Positions 1-10,392 of a DNA stretch of 64,000 nt are shown here, one piece after another. The notes under the pieces were generated by a model. The model did no database searches, was not told where the DNA came from, and was given only the letters and a program-made list of their open reading frames with translations. The position numbers and the translations under genes are program-made. Each line of letters begins with the position of its first letter. The stretch's first letter is position 1. This DNA comes from Muricea muricata (lineage: Eukaryota; Cnidaria; Anthozoa; Malacalcyonacea; Plexauridae), in NCBI GenBank assembly GCA_963855995.1, contig OY979717.1:16932960-16996959 (forward strand), given 5' to 3'.

Positions 1-190
1 AACTTGAGCATACAGTAGGTTTCTGGTTCTACGAATTTTAAAAGCCTATACTTTTGTGAGTATATACGTAATAAAACATTTGAAAAATAAATGTGTGTTG
101 AAATCAGCCTTCTCTTATACTCGGAGAAGATCTTGTAAATTCTGATCAAACATACCGGCTTTTCGAAACATAATGACCTAGCTATAGGTG

Positions 191-194
<4 letters not shown>

Positions 195-224
<30 letters not shown>
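195..224 (+). repeat. (AT)15 microsatellite
   Basis: Dinucleotide run between GTCCA and CATTGAAC in D1. Confidence 0.98.
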
Positions 225-226
<2 letters not shown>

Positions 227-423
227 TTGAACAAAGAAGATCACTATTTAAATCTAATTTCGAAGGCAACATTATTGCTGGGGCAATCCAGAGACGATAA
301 GTATTAAATAAATGGAAATGTGTTTCGCTGATTGCATAAATGACCACGCAAATTATATTTTGATGTTTATGATAAAACTTATGCAGGACGTTAATAACAG
401 CAGCCTATATATAGATGCATGTG

Positions 424-605
424 CGCATGGCAACAGTGCCTACCTGGTCGTAATTCAACCACAATTAGTGCAACAGGAAAGCATGACGTACATATATAGA
501 AATCGGTGGCACTATAGTATCACCGATTTGTATATATATACGTCATGCTTTGCTGTTGCAGTAATTGTAGTTGAATTACGACCAGGTAGGCACTATTGCC
601 ATGCG
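424..605. repeat. 182-bp near-perfect palindrome (reference copy)
   Basis: Arms of about 85 bp run from CGCATGGCAACAGTGCC inward to CGGTG (504-508) and back out from CACCG (521-525) to GGCACTATTGCCATGCG. The loop is short and itself contains ACTATAGT centred on 514.5. Left-arm landmarks GTCGTAATTCAACCACAA and GCATGACGTA have their complements on the right as TTGTAGTTGAATTACGAC and TACGTCATGC. It could fold as a cruciform, or as an RNA hairpin if transcribed. It may be a palindromic MITE or an inverted duplication of the single arm kept in D2. No clear target duplication is visible. Confidence 0.92.
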
Positions 606-615
606 TGATCATTTG

Positions 616-682
616 CTTTTCTTGTTTTAAAATATCTGCCTGTACTTAGGGGAAACAGGCAGATCTCTGAAAACAAGAAAGG
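616..682. repeat. Hairpin over the start of the GIY-YIG relic (reference copy)
   Basis: CTTTTCTTGTTTT...ATCTGCCTGT is mirrored by ACAGGCAGAT...AAAACAAGAAAG around a ~10-nt loop (ACTTAGGGGA). The right stem is the strand coding the GETGRSLKTRK part of the relic, so the left stem is a short inverted copy of coding sequence. It recurs at the same offset in every A unit. Confidence 0.75.
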
Positions 683-889
683 CTGAACACATCAGAAACG
701 TTAAGGAGCATAATAATGGTTCAAACATCGAAAAACATGCAACGCGAAAATCATTGACACACGGAATTTCCGTAGTCGCCTAACACTAGAAGTCCAGAAT
801 CATGGCATACAGCTGGCAAAGACAGGAATGCTGATAACAACTCAAAACCGCTTCCTCGACAATGTACAATCTTAATAAAGAAAACATAG
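631..889 (+). pseudogene. GIY-YIG endonuclease relic, Penelope-like type (reference copy)
   Basis: Plus-strand translation from 631 gives CLYLGETGRSLKTR followed by AEHIRNV, the signature of the GIY-YIG nuclease domain found at the C-terminus of Penelope-like retroelements and related ORFs. This frame stops at 781. Another frame picks up at ~747 as KIIDTRNFRSRLTLE, and a third at 803 as WHTAGKDRNADNNSKPLPR, stopping at 887. Read together these follow the expected order: GIY core, then R-x-TLE-x-WH, then a Leu-Pro-rich tail. Two frame changes make it non-functional. No reverse transcriptase is seen upstream; the palindrome abuts it. It could instead derive from another GIY-YIG-bearing retroelement. 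Confidence 0.75.
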
Positions 890-986
890 TATCACCTTAT
901 CGTATTTCACAGTGCACATGTATACACGTCATATCTAGCTTCATTTCACACTTTCACAGTTTATAAATCATTATAAATATACCCGT

Positions 987-1017
987 TGAAGGCTACAGAC
1001 TGGTGGCCGAAAGCTCG
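987..1017 (+). other. TGAAGGC...GGCCGAAAGCTCG motif after the GIY-YIG relic
   Basis: A short potential stem (GGC / GCC) closes just before CGAAAGCTCG, about 100 bp after the last relic stop. Similar GAAG-stem-CGAAA patterns commonly follow GIY-YIG retroelement ORFs. That is from memory and was not searched. It is not a canonical hammerhead core, since CUGANGA is absent. Confidence 0.35.
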
Positions 1018-1325
1018 TAAACAAATAAATATATTTTAGTCAGAGAACGTCTCACCCTTTTCATTTATGTCTAATCCTGGCTACACATCTACGATTTTTA
1101 GTGGTTTATATTGTTCAACTATTTTTTAAAGATCATTCAGTTGAAAACGGGTAAATAATTTAAACCACATAGGGCGAGTGTAATAGCCAACGCGGTCTGG
1201 TGATCAAGCAAAGTGGTGCAGTAAATAAACAACGCAGCTGAACGATAATTTTCTTGCTCGGAATTATTTTTATGTTTTAGAACAATTATAGGCTAGAGTA
1301 AACCCCGCTTAAACAATTTAAGTGG

Positions 1326-1409
1326 CAAGGGCGTGATAGCATTCGTGTAGTCTAGTGGCCAATGAAAAATGTCTCAAGTCAACGAGTTCTTGGTCAAATC
1401 TTGCCCTTG
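1326..1409 (+). ncRNA. tRNA-derived SINE head, plus strand (reference copy)
   Basis: An A-box-like TAGTCTAGTGGC (1348-1359) and a B-box-like GGTCAAATC (1392-1400) lie at tRNA-like spacing. The ends CAAGGGC and GCCCTTG pair like an acceptor stem. The T-arm does not fold cleanly, so this is a decayed SINE head or tRNA pseudogene rather than a tRNA gene. Downstream ACAAACCCCATAGGC has no recognised LINE tail. Confidence 0.6.
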
Positions 1410-1440
1410 TCACAAACCCCATAGGCTTTTGTCTGGGGTA

Positions 1441-2156
1441 AGAACTATTATAAATATACACGCTAGATTAATTCAAAGTTATTTGAACCCATTCGCGAGC
1501 TTTTGTTCGCATTTCATCGAATAATATTTAATCATACTCTGTCGAGGAAGATCTTGAAGTTGCTTTGAGTGTAATTACATTTTTAAATGTATGTACAAAT
1601 TTATTCCTAAATAAATCCAATTGAGTCTTTTGCAATATCACAAATAATAAAAATCGATAAGATCACAACTTGAGCATACAGTAGGTTTCTGGTGCTACGA
1701 ATTTTAAAAGCCCATATGTTTGTAAGTAGAACATGTGAAAAATAAATGTGTGTTGAAATCAGCCTTCCTTTATACTCGGAGAAGACCTTGAAATTCTGAT
1801 CAAACATACATTTCCAAATTTAATGACCCAGCTTTAGGCGTTCAATATATATCATTGAACTAAACAGATCACTATTTAAATCTAATGTCGAAGAACAACA
1901 TTATTGCTGACTCTGAGGCACTACAGAGACGATAAGTATTTAATAAATGGAAATGTTGTTCGCTGATTCCTTAAATGATCACGCAAATTATATTTTGATG
2001 TTTATGACACAACTTATATACAGCACGTTAATAACCGCATCCTATACATGGACGCATGTGCGCATGGCAATAGTGTCTACCCGGTCGTAATTCAACCACA
2101 ATCACTGCAACAGCAGAGCATGAGGTATATATATACAAATCGGTGTTACTATACCT
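1441..2156 (+). repeat. Intra-unit duplicated segment D2 (reference copy)
   Basis: This ~0.72-kb stretch aligns by eye with 3166-3897. Both contain the CGCTAGATTAA start, GCGAGCTTTTGTTCGC, CTGTCGAGGAAGA, ACTTGAGCATACAGTAGG, the CAATATAT...CATTGAAC core and the GTCGTAATTCAACCACAA arm. Substitutions and small indels are frequent, so it is older than the tandem amplification. D2 has a short AT run (about 4 repeats) where D1 has 10-28, and only one palindrome arm. D2 recurs in every A unit around the 1464-phase point. Confidence 0.9.
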
Positions 2157-2433
2157 TGATGGTCTGATTCGAAGATACAGGGTTTTAGCACTTACGGTCT
2201 GGGGGCCGCTTCTACCCTCCCCTATATTTCGAACCAGAGGTGGTGGAGTTATGATACAGACGGTTGAGGCAGTCAATTCGATGTCGTTGTCGAAAGGCAA
2301 CCGCATTTGGTGGGTTGTCGAGGCCAACTGTGCGAAGCCATCCGAGTGCCATCCGTGTGCAAACTTTTATTACAATACCCCGGTCCTTTTCATTATCGTC
2401 ATGCTGTCTTTTATACCGCCATCCCTAGACTAA
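2157..2433. other. GC-richer block of unit A, open on both strands (reference copy)
   Basis: This ~280-bp stretch is visibly richer in G+C than its surroundings and begins where D2 homology ends. A 96-codon plus-strand frame (2143-2433) and a 99-codon minus-strand frame (2028-2327) overlap here. I recognise neither product. Copies differ at sites that change the residue in both frames (Ile/Val on minus, Ile/Thr on plus). The 55.8-kb copy has an 11-bp duplication that shifts both. It is probably a fragment of an older element or gene and is not translated. Confidence 0.45.
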
Positions 2434-2876
2434 TCCTGCGAAGGTAGCAGAATTTCTCAGCTGACACCTATTGGAACTTTCTAATTTAAATTGGTTACGC
2501 TAGTGTGCAATCTCTTATGATGCTTTTCAATAGCCCCTAATGTAAGGGGTATAGCATAATTCTTTTCAATTATTTATTTGGGGTTTTTTTGCAAAAAAAA
2601 AAGATGGTTCCCACCGTTATGAAAAACTATAGCATTTTGAGCACGGTGTTTTGTCCAATTTTTTTCGATGATTTTTTAAAACTGTTATTTTCTCCATTTA
2701 CCAGAAATTTTGTCAGTGCGGTTAAGAACGAAATAAAAATTTTCATTTATCAGACTGTATGATACAAAGAAGTTGTGAAATTTTGACGACTTCTTTTCTA
2801 AAAAAAATTTTAAAATAGACCAAAAGATACTTTGGAAAGGGTCATAATTCTTCCACTTGACGAAAACTATTTAATG

Positions 2877-2950
2877 CATGGGCAGGAATTGATCCTAGCC
2901 ACTTTTGTTGAGTCATTTTTACTTGACCACTGGATTACGTTGGTTATGAG
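2877..2950 (-). ncRNA. tRNA-derived SINE head, minus strand (reference copy)
   Basis: On the minus strand, TAATCCAGTGGTCAAGT (A-box-like, box at 2926-2937) is followed by AGGATCAATTCCTGCC (B-box-like, 2885-2895), close to the tRNA consensus GGTTCGAATCC. The interval AAAAATGACTCAA matches AAAAATGTCTCAA of the plus-strand head, so the two are relatives in opposite orientation 1.5 kb apart. No acceptor pairing is seen. Confidence 0.62.
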
Positions 2951-3165
2951 GCTCCGGCAGGTGGGTTTAAGTTGTCTACACGTTTTAGCCTATGCTTAAT
3001 TCTTAAAACTGACCAAAGCCAGAACGATTTTTGGCAAAGCTAGGCAGGCATTGTTCCCGGACTCAGTGATTGATTTTGATGGATACATATTGCCGGTCTT
3101 TACGGCACTAGACTATGTTAGTTACCACTTTCCATGTTAGTTACCACTTTCAAAGGGTGAAGAAT

Positions 3166-3897
3166 TATCATAAATATAAACGCTAGATTAAATCGAAGTT
3201 ATTCGAGCCCATTCGCGAGCTTTTGTTCGCATTTCATCAAATAATATATAATCATACTCTGTCGAGGAAGACCCTGAAGTTGCTTTTGAGTGTAATTACA
3301 TTTTTAAATTATGTAAAAATTTATTTCTAAATAAATCCAATTGAGTCTTTTCCAATATAACAAGTAACAAAAATGGGTAAGATCACAACTTGAGCATACA
3401 GTAGGTTTCTGGTTCTACGAATTTTAAAAGCCTATACTTTTGTGAGTATATACGTAATAAAACATTTGAAAAATAAATGTGTGTTGAAATCAGCCTTCTC
3501 TTATACTCGGAGAAGATCTTGTAAATTCTGATCAAACATACCGGCTTTTCGAAACATAATGACCTAGCTATAGGTGTCCAATATATATATATATATATAT
3601 CATTGAACAAAGAAGATCACTATTTAAATCTAATTTCGAAGGCAACATTATTGCTGGGGCAATCCAGAGACGATAAGTACTAAATAAATGGAAATGTGTT
3701 TCGCTGATTGCATAAATGACCACGCAAATTATATTTTGATGTTTATGATAAAACTTATACAGCACGTTAATAACAGCAGCCTATATATAGATGCATGTGC
3801 GCATGGCAATAGTGCCTACCTGGTCGTAATTCAACCACAATTAGTGCAACAGGAAAGCATGACGTACATATATAGAAATCGGTGGCACTATAGTATC
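3166..3897 (+). repeat. Intra-unit duplicated segment D1 (reference copy)
   Basis: Partner of D2 in direct orientation, 1.7 kb away. It ends in the left arm of the 182-bp palindrome, after which D1 and D2 downstream sequences are unrelated. The shared part makes the 3.38-kb unit a diverged dimer over about 40% of its length. Confidence 0.9.
3581..3600 (+). repeat. (AT)10 microsatellite
   Basis: Same locus as 195-224, shorter allele. Confidence 0.98.
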
Positions 3898-3981
3898 ACC
3901 GATTTGTATATATATACGTCATGCTTTGCTGTTGCAGTAATTGTGGTTGAATTACGACCAGGTAGGCACTATTGCCATGCG
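3800..3981. repeat. 182-bp palindrome, unit A1
   Basis: The left arm reads CAATAGTGCC, restoring a pair that is mismatched in the 424-605 copy. Confidence 0.92.
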
Positions 3982-4006
3982 TGATCATTTGCTTTTCTTG
4001 TTTTAA

Positions 4007-4265
4007 AATATCTGCCTGTACTTAGGGGAAACAGGCAGATCTCTGAAAACAAGAAAGGCTGAACACATCAGAAACGTTAAGGAACATAATAATGGTTCAA
4101 ACATCGAAAAACATGCAACGCGAAAATCATTGACACACGGAATTTCCGTAGTCGCCTAACACTAGAAGTCCAGAATCATGGCATACAGCTGGCAAAGACA
4201 GGAATGCTGATAACAACTCAAAACCGCTTCCTCGACAATGTACAATCTTAATACAGAAAACATAG
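4007..4265 (+). pseudogene. GIY-YIG relic, unit A1
   Basis: Same frame changes as the 631-889 copy, so the relic was already dead before tandem amplification. Has ATACAG near 4252, where alternate units have ATAAAG. Confidence 0.75.
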
Positions 4266-4701
4266 TATCACCTTATCGTATTTCACAGTGCACATGTATA
4301 CACGTCATATCTAGCTTCATTTCACACTTTCACAGTTTATAAATCATCATAAATATACCCGTCGAAGGCTACAGACTGGTGGCCGAAAGCTCGTAAACAA
4401 ATAAATATATTTTAGTCAGAGAACGTCTCACCCTTTTCATTTATGTCTAATCCTGGCTACACATCTACGATTTTTAGTGGTTTATATTGTTCAACTATTT
4501 TTTAAAGATCATTCAGTTGAAAACGGGTAAATAATTTAAACCACATAGGGCGAGTGTAATAGCCAACGCGGTCTGGTGATCAAGCAAAGTGGTGCAGTAA
4601 ATAAACAACGCAGCTGAACGATAATTCCCTTGCTCGGAATTATTTTTATGTTTTAGAACAATTATAGGCTAGAGTAAACCCCGCTTAAACAATTTAAGTG
4701 G

Positions 4702-4784
4702 CAAGGGCGTGATAGCATTCGTGTAGTCTAGTGGCCAATGAAAAATGTCTCAAGTCAACGAGTTCTTGGTCAAATCTTGCCCTT
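4702..4784 (+). ncRNA. tRNA-derived SINE head, plus strand, unit A1
   Basis: The 3' end reads GCCCTTAACAC, so the last acceptor-like pair is lost. Confidence 0.6.
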
Positions 4785-6252
4785 AACACAAACCCCATAG
4801 GCTTTTGTCTGGGGTAAGAACTATTATAAATATACAAGCTAGATTAATTCAAAGTTATTTGAACCCATTCGCGAGCTTTTGTTCGCATTTCATCGAATAA
4901 TATTTAATCATACTCTGTCGAGGAAGATCTTGAAGTTGCTTTGAGTGTAATTACATTTTTAAATGTATGTACAAATTTATTCCTAAATAAATCCAATTGA
5001 GTCTTTTGCAATATCACAAATAATAAAAATCGATAAGATCACAACTTGAGCATACAGTAGGTTTCTGGTGCTACGAATTTTAAAAGCCCATATGTTTGTA
5101 AGTAGAACATGTGAAAAATAAATGTGTGTTGAAATCAGCCTTCCCTTATACTCGGAGAAGACCTTGAAATTCTGATCAAACATACATTTCCAAATTTAAT
5201 GACCCAGCTTTAGACGTTCAATATATATCATTGAACTAAACAGATCACTATTTAAATCTAATGTCGAAGAACAACATTATTGCTGACTCTGAGGCACTAC
5301 AGAGACGATAAGTATTTAATAAATGGAAATGTTGTTCGCTGATTCCTTAAATGATCACGCAAATTATATTTTGATGTTTATGACACAACTTATATACAGC
5401 ACGTTAATAACCGCATCCTATACATGGACGCATGTGCGCATGGCAATAGTGTCTACCCGGTCGTAATTCAACCACAATCACTGCAACAGCAGAGCATGAG
5501 GTATATATATACAAATCGGTGTTACTATATCTTGATGGTCTGATTCGAAGATACAGGGTTTTAGCACTTACGGTCTGGGGGCCGCTTCTACCCTCCCCTA
5601 CATTTCGAACCAGAGGTGGTGGAGTTATGACACAGACGGTTGAGGCAGTCAATTCGATGTCGTTGTCGAAAGGCAACCGCATTTGGTGGGTTGTCGAGGC
5701 CAACTGTGCGAAGCCATCCGAGTGCCATCCGTGTGCAAACTTTTATTACAATACCCCGGTCCTTTTCACTATCGTCATGCTGTCTTTTATACCGCCATCC
5801 CTAGACTAATCCTCCGAAGGTAGCAGAATTTCTCAGCTGACACCTATTGGAACTTTCTAATTTAAATTGGTTACGCTAGTGTGCAATCTCTTATGATGCT
5901 TTTCAATAGCCCTTAATGTAAGGGGTATAGCATAATTCTTTTCAATTATTTATTTGGGGTTTTTTTGCAAAAAAAAAAGATGGTTCCCACCGTTATGAAA
6001 AACTATAGCATTTTGAGCACGGTGTTTTGTCGAATTTTTTTCGATGATTTTTTAAAACTGTTATTTTCTCCATTTACCAGAAATTTTGTCAGTGCGGTTA
6101 AGAACGAAATAAAAATTTTCATTTATCAGACTGTATGATACAAAGAAGTTGTGAAATTTTGACGACTTCTTTTCTAAAAAAAATTTTAAAATAGACCAAA
6201 AGATACTTTGGAAAGGGTCATAATTCTTCCACTTGACGAAAACTATTTAATG

Positions 6253-6326
6253 CATGGGCAGGAATTGATCCTAGCCACTTTTGTTGAGTCATTTTTACTT
6301 GACCACTGGATTACGTTGGTTATGAG
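6253..6326 (-). ncRNA. tRNA-derived SINE head, minus strand, unit A2
   Basis: Boxes identical to the 2877-2950 copy. Confidence 0.62.
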
Positions 6327-6952
6327 GCTCCGGCAGGTGGGTTTAAGTTGTCTACACGTTTTAGCCTATGCTTAATTCTTAAAACTGACCAAAGCCAGAA
6401 CGATTTTTGGCAAAGCTAGGCAGGCATTGTTCCCGGACTCAGTGATTGATTTTGATGGATACATATTGCCGGTCTTTACGGCACTAGACTATGTTAGTTA
6501 CCACTTTCCATGTTAGTTACCACTTTCAAAGGGTGAAGAATTATCATAAATATAAACGCTAGATTAAATCGAAGTTATTCGAGCCCATTCGCGAGCTTTT
6601 GTTCGCATTTCATCAAATAATATTTAATCATACTCTGTCGAGGAAGACCCTGAAGTTGCTTTTGAGTGTAATTACATTTTTAAATTATGTAAAAATTTAT
6701 TTCTAAATAAATCCAATTGAGTCTTTTGCAATATAACAAGTAACAAAAATGGGTAAGATCACAACTTGAGCATACAGTAGGTTTCTGGTTCTACGAATTT
6801 TAAAAGCCTATACTTTTGTGAGTATATACGTAATAAAACATTTGAAAAATAAATGTGTGTTGAAATCAGCCTTCTCTTATACTCGGAGAAGATCTTGTAA
6901 ATTCTGATCAAACATACCGGCTTTTCGAAACATAATGACCTAGCTATAGGTG

Positions 6953-6956
<4 letters not shown>

Positions 6957-7012
<56 letters not shown>
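6957..7012 (+). repeat. (AT)28 microsatellite
   Basis: Longest allele of this locus in the window; explains the 3412-bp unit. Confidence 0.98.
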
Positions 7013-7014
<2 letters not shown>

Positions 7015-7211
7015 TTGAACAAAGAAGATCACTATTTAAATCTAATTTCGAAGGCAACATTATTGCTGGGGCAATCCAGAGACGATAAGTATTAAATAAA
7101 TGGAAATGTGTTTCGCTGATTGCATAAATGACCACGCAAATTATATTTTGATGTTTATGATAAAACTTATACAGCACGTTAATAACAGCAGCCTGTATAT
7201 AGATGCATGTG

Positions 7212-7393
7212 CGCATGGCAATAGTGCCTACCTGGTCGTAATTCAACCACAATTAGTGCAACAGGAAAGCATGACGTACATATATAGAAATCGGTGGCAC
7301 TATAGTATCACCGATTTGTATATATATACGTCATGCTTTGCGGTTGCAGTAATTGTGGTTGAATTACGACCAGGTAGGCACTATTGCCATGCG
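7212..7393. repeat. 182-bp palindrome, unit A2
   Basis: Right arm has TGCGGTTGCAG in place of TGCTGTTGCAG. Confidence 0.92.
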
Positions 7394-7418
7394 TGATCAT
7401 TTGCTTTTCTTGTTTTAA

Positions 7419-7677
7419 AATATCTGCCTGTACTTAGGGGAAACAGGCAGATCTCTGAAAACAAGAAAGGCTGAACACATCAGAAACGTTAAGGAACATA
7501 ATAATGGTTCAAACATCGAAAAACATGCAACGCGAAAATCATTGACACACGGAATTTCCGTAGTCGCCTAACACTAGAAGTCCAGAATCATGGCATACAG
7601 CTGGCAAAGACAGGAATGCTGATAACAACTCAAAACCGCTTCCTCGACAATGTACAATCTTAATAAAGAAAACATAG
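7419..7677 (+). pseudogene. GIY-YIG relic, unit A2
   Basis: Same disruptions; ATAAAG variant. Confidence 0.75.
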
Positions 7678-8113
7678 TATCACCTTATCGTATTTCACAG
7701 TGCACATGTATACACGTCATATCTAGCTTCATTTCACACTTTCACAGTTTATAAATCATCATAAATATACCCGTCGAAGGCTACAGACTGGTGGCCGAAA
7801 GCTCGTAAACAAATAAATATATTTTAGTCAGAGAACGTCTCACCCTTTTCATTTATGTCTAATCCTGGCTACACATCTACGATTTTTAGTGGTTTATATT
7901 GTTCAACTATTTTTTAAAGATCATTCAGTTGAAAACGGGTAAATAATTTAAACCACATAGGGCGAGTGTAATAGCCAACGCGGTCTGGTGATCAAGCAAA
8001 GTGGTGCAGTAAATAAACAACGCAGCTGAACGATAATTCCCTTGCTCGGAATTATTTTTATGTTTTAGAACAATTATAGGCTAGAGTAAACCCCGCTTAA
8101 ACAATTTAAGTGG

Positions 8114-8196
8114 CAAGGGCGTGATAGCATTCGTGTAGTCTAGTGGCAAATGAAAAATGTCTCAAGTCAACGAGTTCTTGGTCAAATCTTGCCCTT
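8114..8196 (+). ncRNA. tRNA-derived SINE head, plus strand, unit A2
   Basis: Variant TAGTGGCAAATG after the A box, where other copies have TAGTGGCCAATG. Confidence 0.6.
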
Positions 8197-9664
8197 AACA
8201 CAAACCCCATAGGCTTTTGTCTGGGTTAAGAACTATTATAAATATACAAGCTAGATTAATTCAAAGTTATTTGAACCCATTCGCGAGCTTTTGTTCGCAT
8301 TTCATCGAATAATATTTAATCATACTCTGTCGAGGAAGATCTTGAAGTTGCTTTGAGTGTAATTACATTTTTAAATGTATGTACAAATTTATTCCTAAAT
8401 AAATCCAATTGAGTCTTTTGCAATATCACAAATAATAAAAATCGATAAGATCACAACTTGAGCATACAGTAGGTTTCTGGTGCTACGAATTTTAAAAGCC
8501 CATATGTTTGTAAGTAGAACATGTGAAAAATAAATGTGTGTTGAAATCAGCCTTCCCTTATACTCGGAGAAGACCTTGAAATTCTGATCAAACATACATT
8601 TCCAAATTTAATGACCCAGCTTTAGACGTTCAATATATATCATTGAACTAAACAGATCACTATTTAAATCTAATGTCGAGGAACAACATTATTGCTGACT
8701 CTGAGGCACTACAGAGACGATAAGTATTTAATAAATGGAAATGTTGTTCGCTGATTCCTTAAATGATCACGCAAATTATATTTTGATGTTTATGACACAA
8801 CTTATATACAGCACGTTAATAACCGCATCCTATACATGGACGCATGTGCGCATGGCAATAGTGTCTACCCGGTCGTAATTCAACCACAATCACTGCAACA
8901 GCAGAGCATGAGGTATATATATACAAATCGGTGTTACTATACCTTGATGGTCTGATTCGAAGATACAGGGTTTTAGCACTTACGGTCTGGGGGCCGCTTC
9001 TACCCTCCCCTATATTTCGAACCAGAGGTGGTGGAGTTATGATACAGACGGTTGAGGCAGTCAATTCGATGTCGTTGTCGAAAGGCAACCGCATTTGGTG
9101 GGTTGTCGAGGCCAACTGTGCGAAGCCATCCGAGTGCCATCCGTGTGCAAACTTTTATTACAATACCCCGGTCCTTTTCATTATCGTCATGCTGTCTTTT
9201 ATACCGCCATCCCTAGACTAATCCTCCGAAGGTAGCAGAATTTCTCAGCTGACACCTATTGGAACTTTCTAATTTAAATTGGTTACGCTAGTGTGCAATC
9301 TCTTATGATGCTTTTCAATAGCCCTTAATGTAAGGGGTATAGCATAACTCTTTTCAATTATTTATTTGGGGTTTTTTTGCAAAAAAAAAAGATGGTTCCC
9401 ACCGTTATGAAAAACTATAGCATTTTGAGCACGGTGTTTTGTCGAATTTTTTTCGATGATTTTTTAAAACTGTTATTTTCTCCATTTACCAGAAATTTTG
9501 TCAGTGCGGTTAAGAACGAAATAAAAATTTTCATTTATCAGACTGTATGATACAAAGAAGTTGTGAAATTTTGACGACTTCTTTTCTAAAAAAAATTTTA
9601 AAATAGACCAAAAGATACTTTGGAAAGGGTCATAATTCTTCCACTTGACGAAAACTATTTAATG

Positions 9665-9738
9665 CATGGGCAGGAATTGATCCTAGCCACTTTTGTTGAG
9701 TCATTTTTACTTGACCACTGGATTACGTTGGTTATGAG
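9665..9738 (-). ncRNA. tRNA-derived SINE head, minus strand, unit A3
   Basis: Boxes identical to the 2877-2950 copy. Confidence 0.62.
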
Positions 9739-10368
9739 GCTCCGGCAGGTGGGTTTAAGTTGTCTACACGTTTTAGCCTATGCTTAATTCTTAAAACTGA
9801 CCAAAGCCAGAACGATTTTTGGCAAAGCTAGGCAGGCATTGTTCCCGGACTCAGTGATTGATTTTGATGGATACATATTGCCGGTCTTTACGGCACTAGA
9901 CTATGTTAGTTACCACTTTCCATGTTAGTTACCACTTTCAAAGGGTGAAGAATTATCATAAATATAAACGCTAGATTAAATCGAAGTTATTCGAGCCCAT
10001 TCGCGAGCTTTTGTTCGCATTTCATCAAATAATATTTAATCATACTCTGTCGAGGAAGACCCTGAAGTTGCTTTTGAGTGTAATTACATTTTTAAATTAT
10101 GTAAAAATTTATTTCTAAATAAATCCAATTGAGTCTTTTCCAATATAACAAGTAACAAAAATGGGTAAGATCACAACTTGAGCATACAGTAGGTTTGTGG
10201 TTCTACGAATTTTAAAAGCCTATACTTTTGTGAGTATATACGTAATAAAACATTTGAAAAATAAATGTGTGTTGAAATCAGCCTTCTCTTATACTCGGAG
10301 AAGATCTTGTAAATTCTGATCAAACATACCGGCTTTTCGAAACATAATGACCTAGCTATAGGTGTCCA

Positions 10369-10392
10369 ATATATATATATATATATATATAT
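10369..10392 (+). repeat. (AT)12 microsatellite
   Basis: Same D1 locus. Confidence 0.98.

Larger units (their letters stand above)
1..1463 (+). repeat. Satellite A, partial unit (left window edge)
   Basis: This is the end of a ~3.38-kb tandem unit cut by the window start. Phase is set at the TA where the B-M block is inserted in another unit (here 1464-1465). It holds the tail of D1 with an (AT)15 run, the 182-bp palindrome, the GIY-YIG relic and the plus-strand SINE head. I recognise nothing in 1021-1320. It differs from later units at scattered sites, for example the SINE tail reads CCCTTGTCAC where others read CCCTTAACAC. Confidence 0.95.
1464..4839 (+). repeat. Satellite A, complete unit A1 (3376 bp)
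   Basis: Reference unit. In order: D2 segment (to ~2156), a GC-richer block (2157-2433), AT-rich DNA with homopolymer tracts and a small hairpin (AAGAAGTTGT / ACGACTTCTT near 2766-2795), a minus-strand SINE head (2877-2950), further unassigned DNA to 3165, D1 (3166-3897) with an AT microsatellite, the palindrome, the GIY-YIG relic, and the plus-strand SINE head. No intact gene is seen. A perfect 16-bp TTTTTTTGCAAAAAAA palindrome lies at 2584-2599. Confidence 0.96.
4840..8251 (+). repeat. Satellite A, complete unit A2 (3412 bp)
   Basis: Longest A unit. The extra length lies mainly in the (AT)28 run at 6957-7012. Layout is the same as A1. It carries the C alleles in the GC-rich block (ACATTTCG at 5600, GACACAG at 5629). 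Confidence 0.96.

Noticed and set aside
312-608. 98-codon plus-strand ORF recurring in each A unit
   Set aside because: It runs across the (mostly self-complementary) palindrome, has no domain, and its persistence only reflects tandem identity.
987-1017. Hammerhead ribozyme, as known in Penelope-like elements
   Set aside because: CGAAA is present but the CUGANGA box is not, and the flanking stems do not form.
1326-1409. Functional tRNA gene
   Set aside because: The T-arm does not pair and the acceptor stem decays in other units; it fits a SINE head better.
6944-7252. Minus-strand ORFs with long Ile-Tyr repeats
   Set aside because: Translation of the AT microsatellite; length changes with repeat number from unit to unit.
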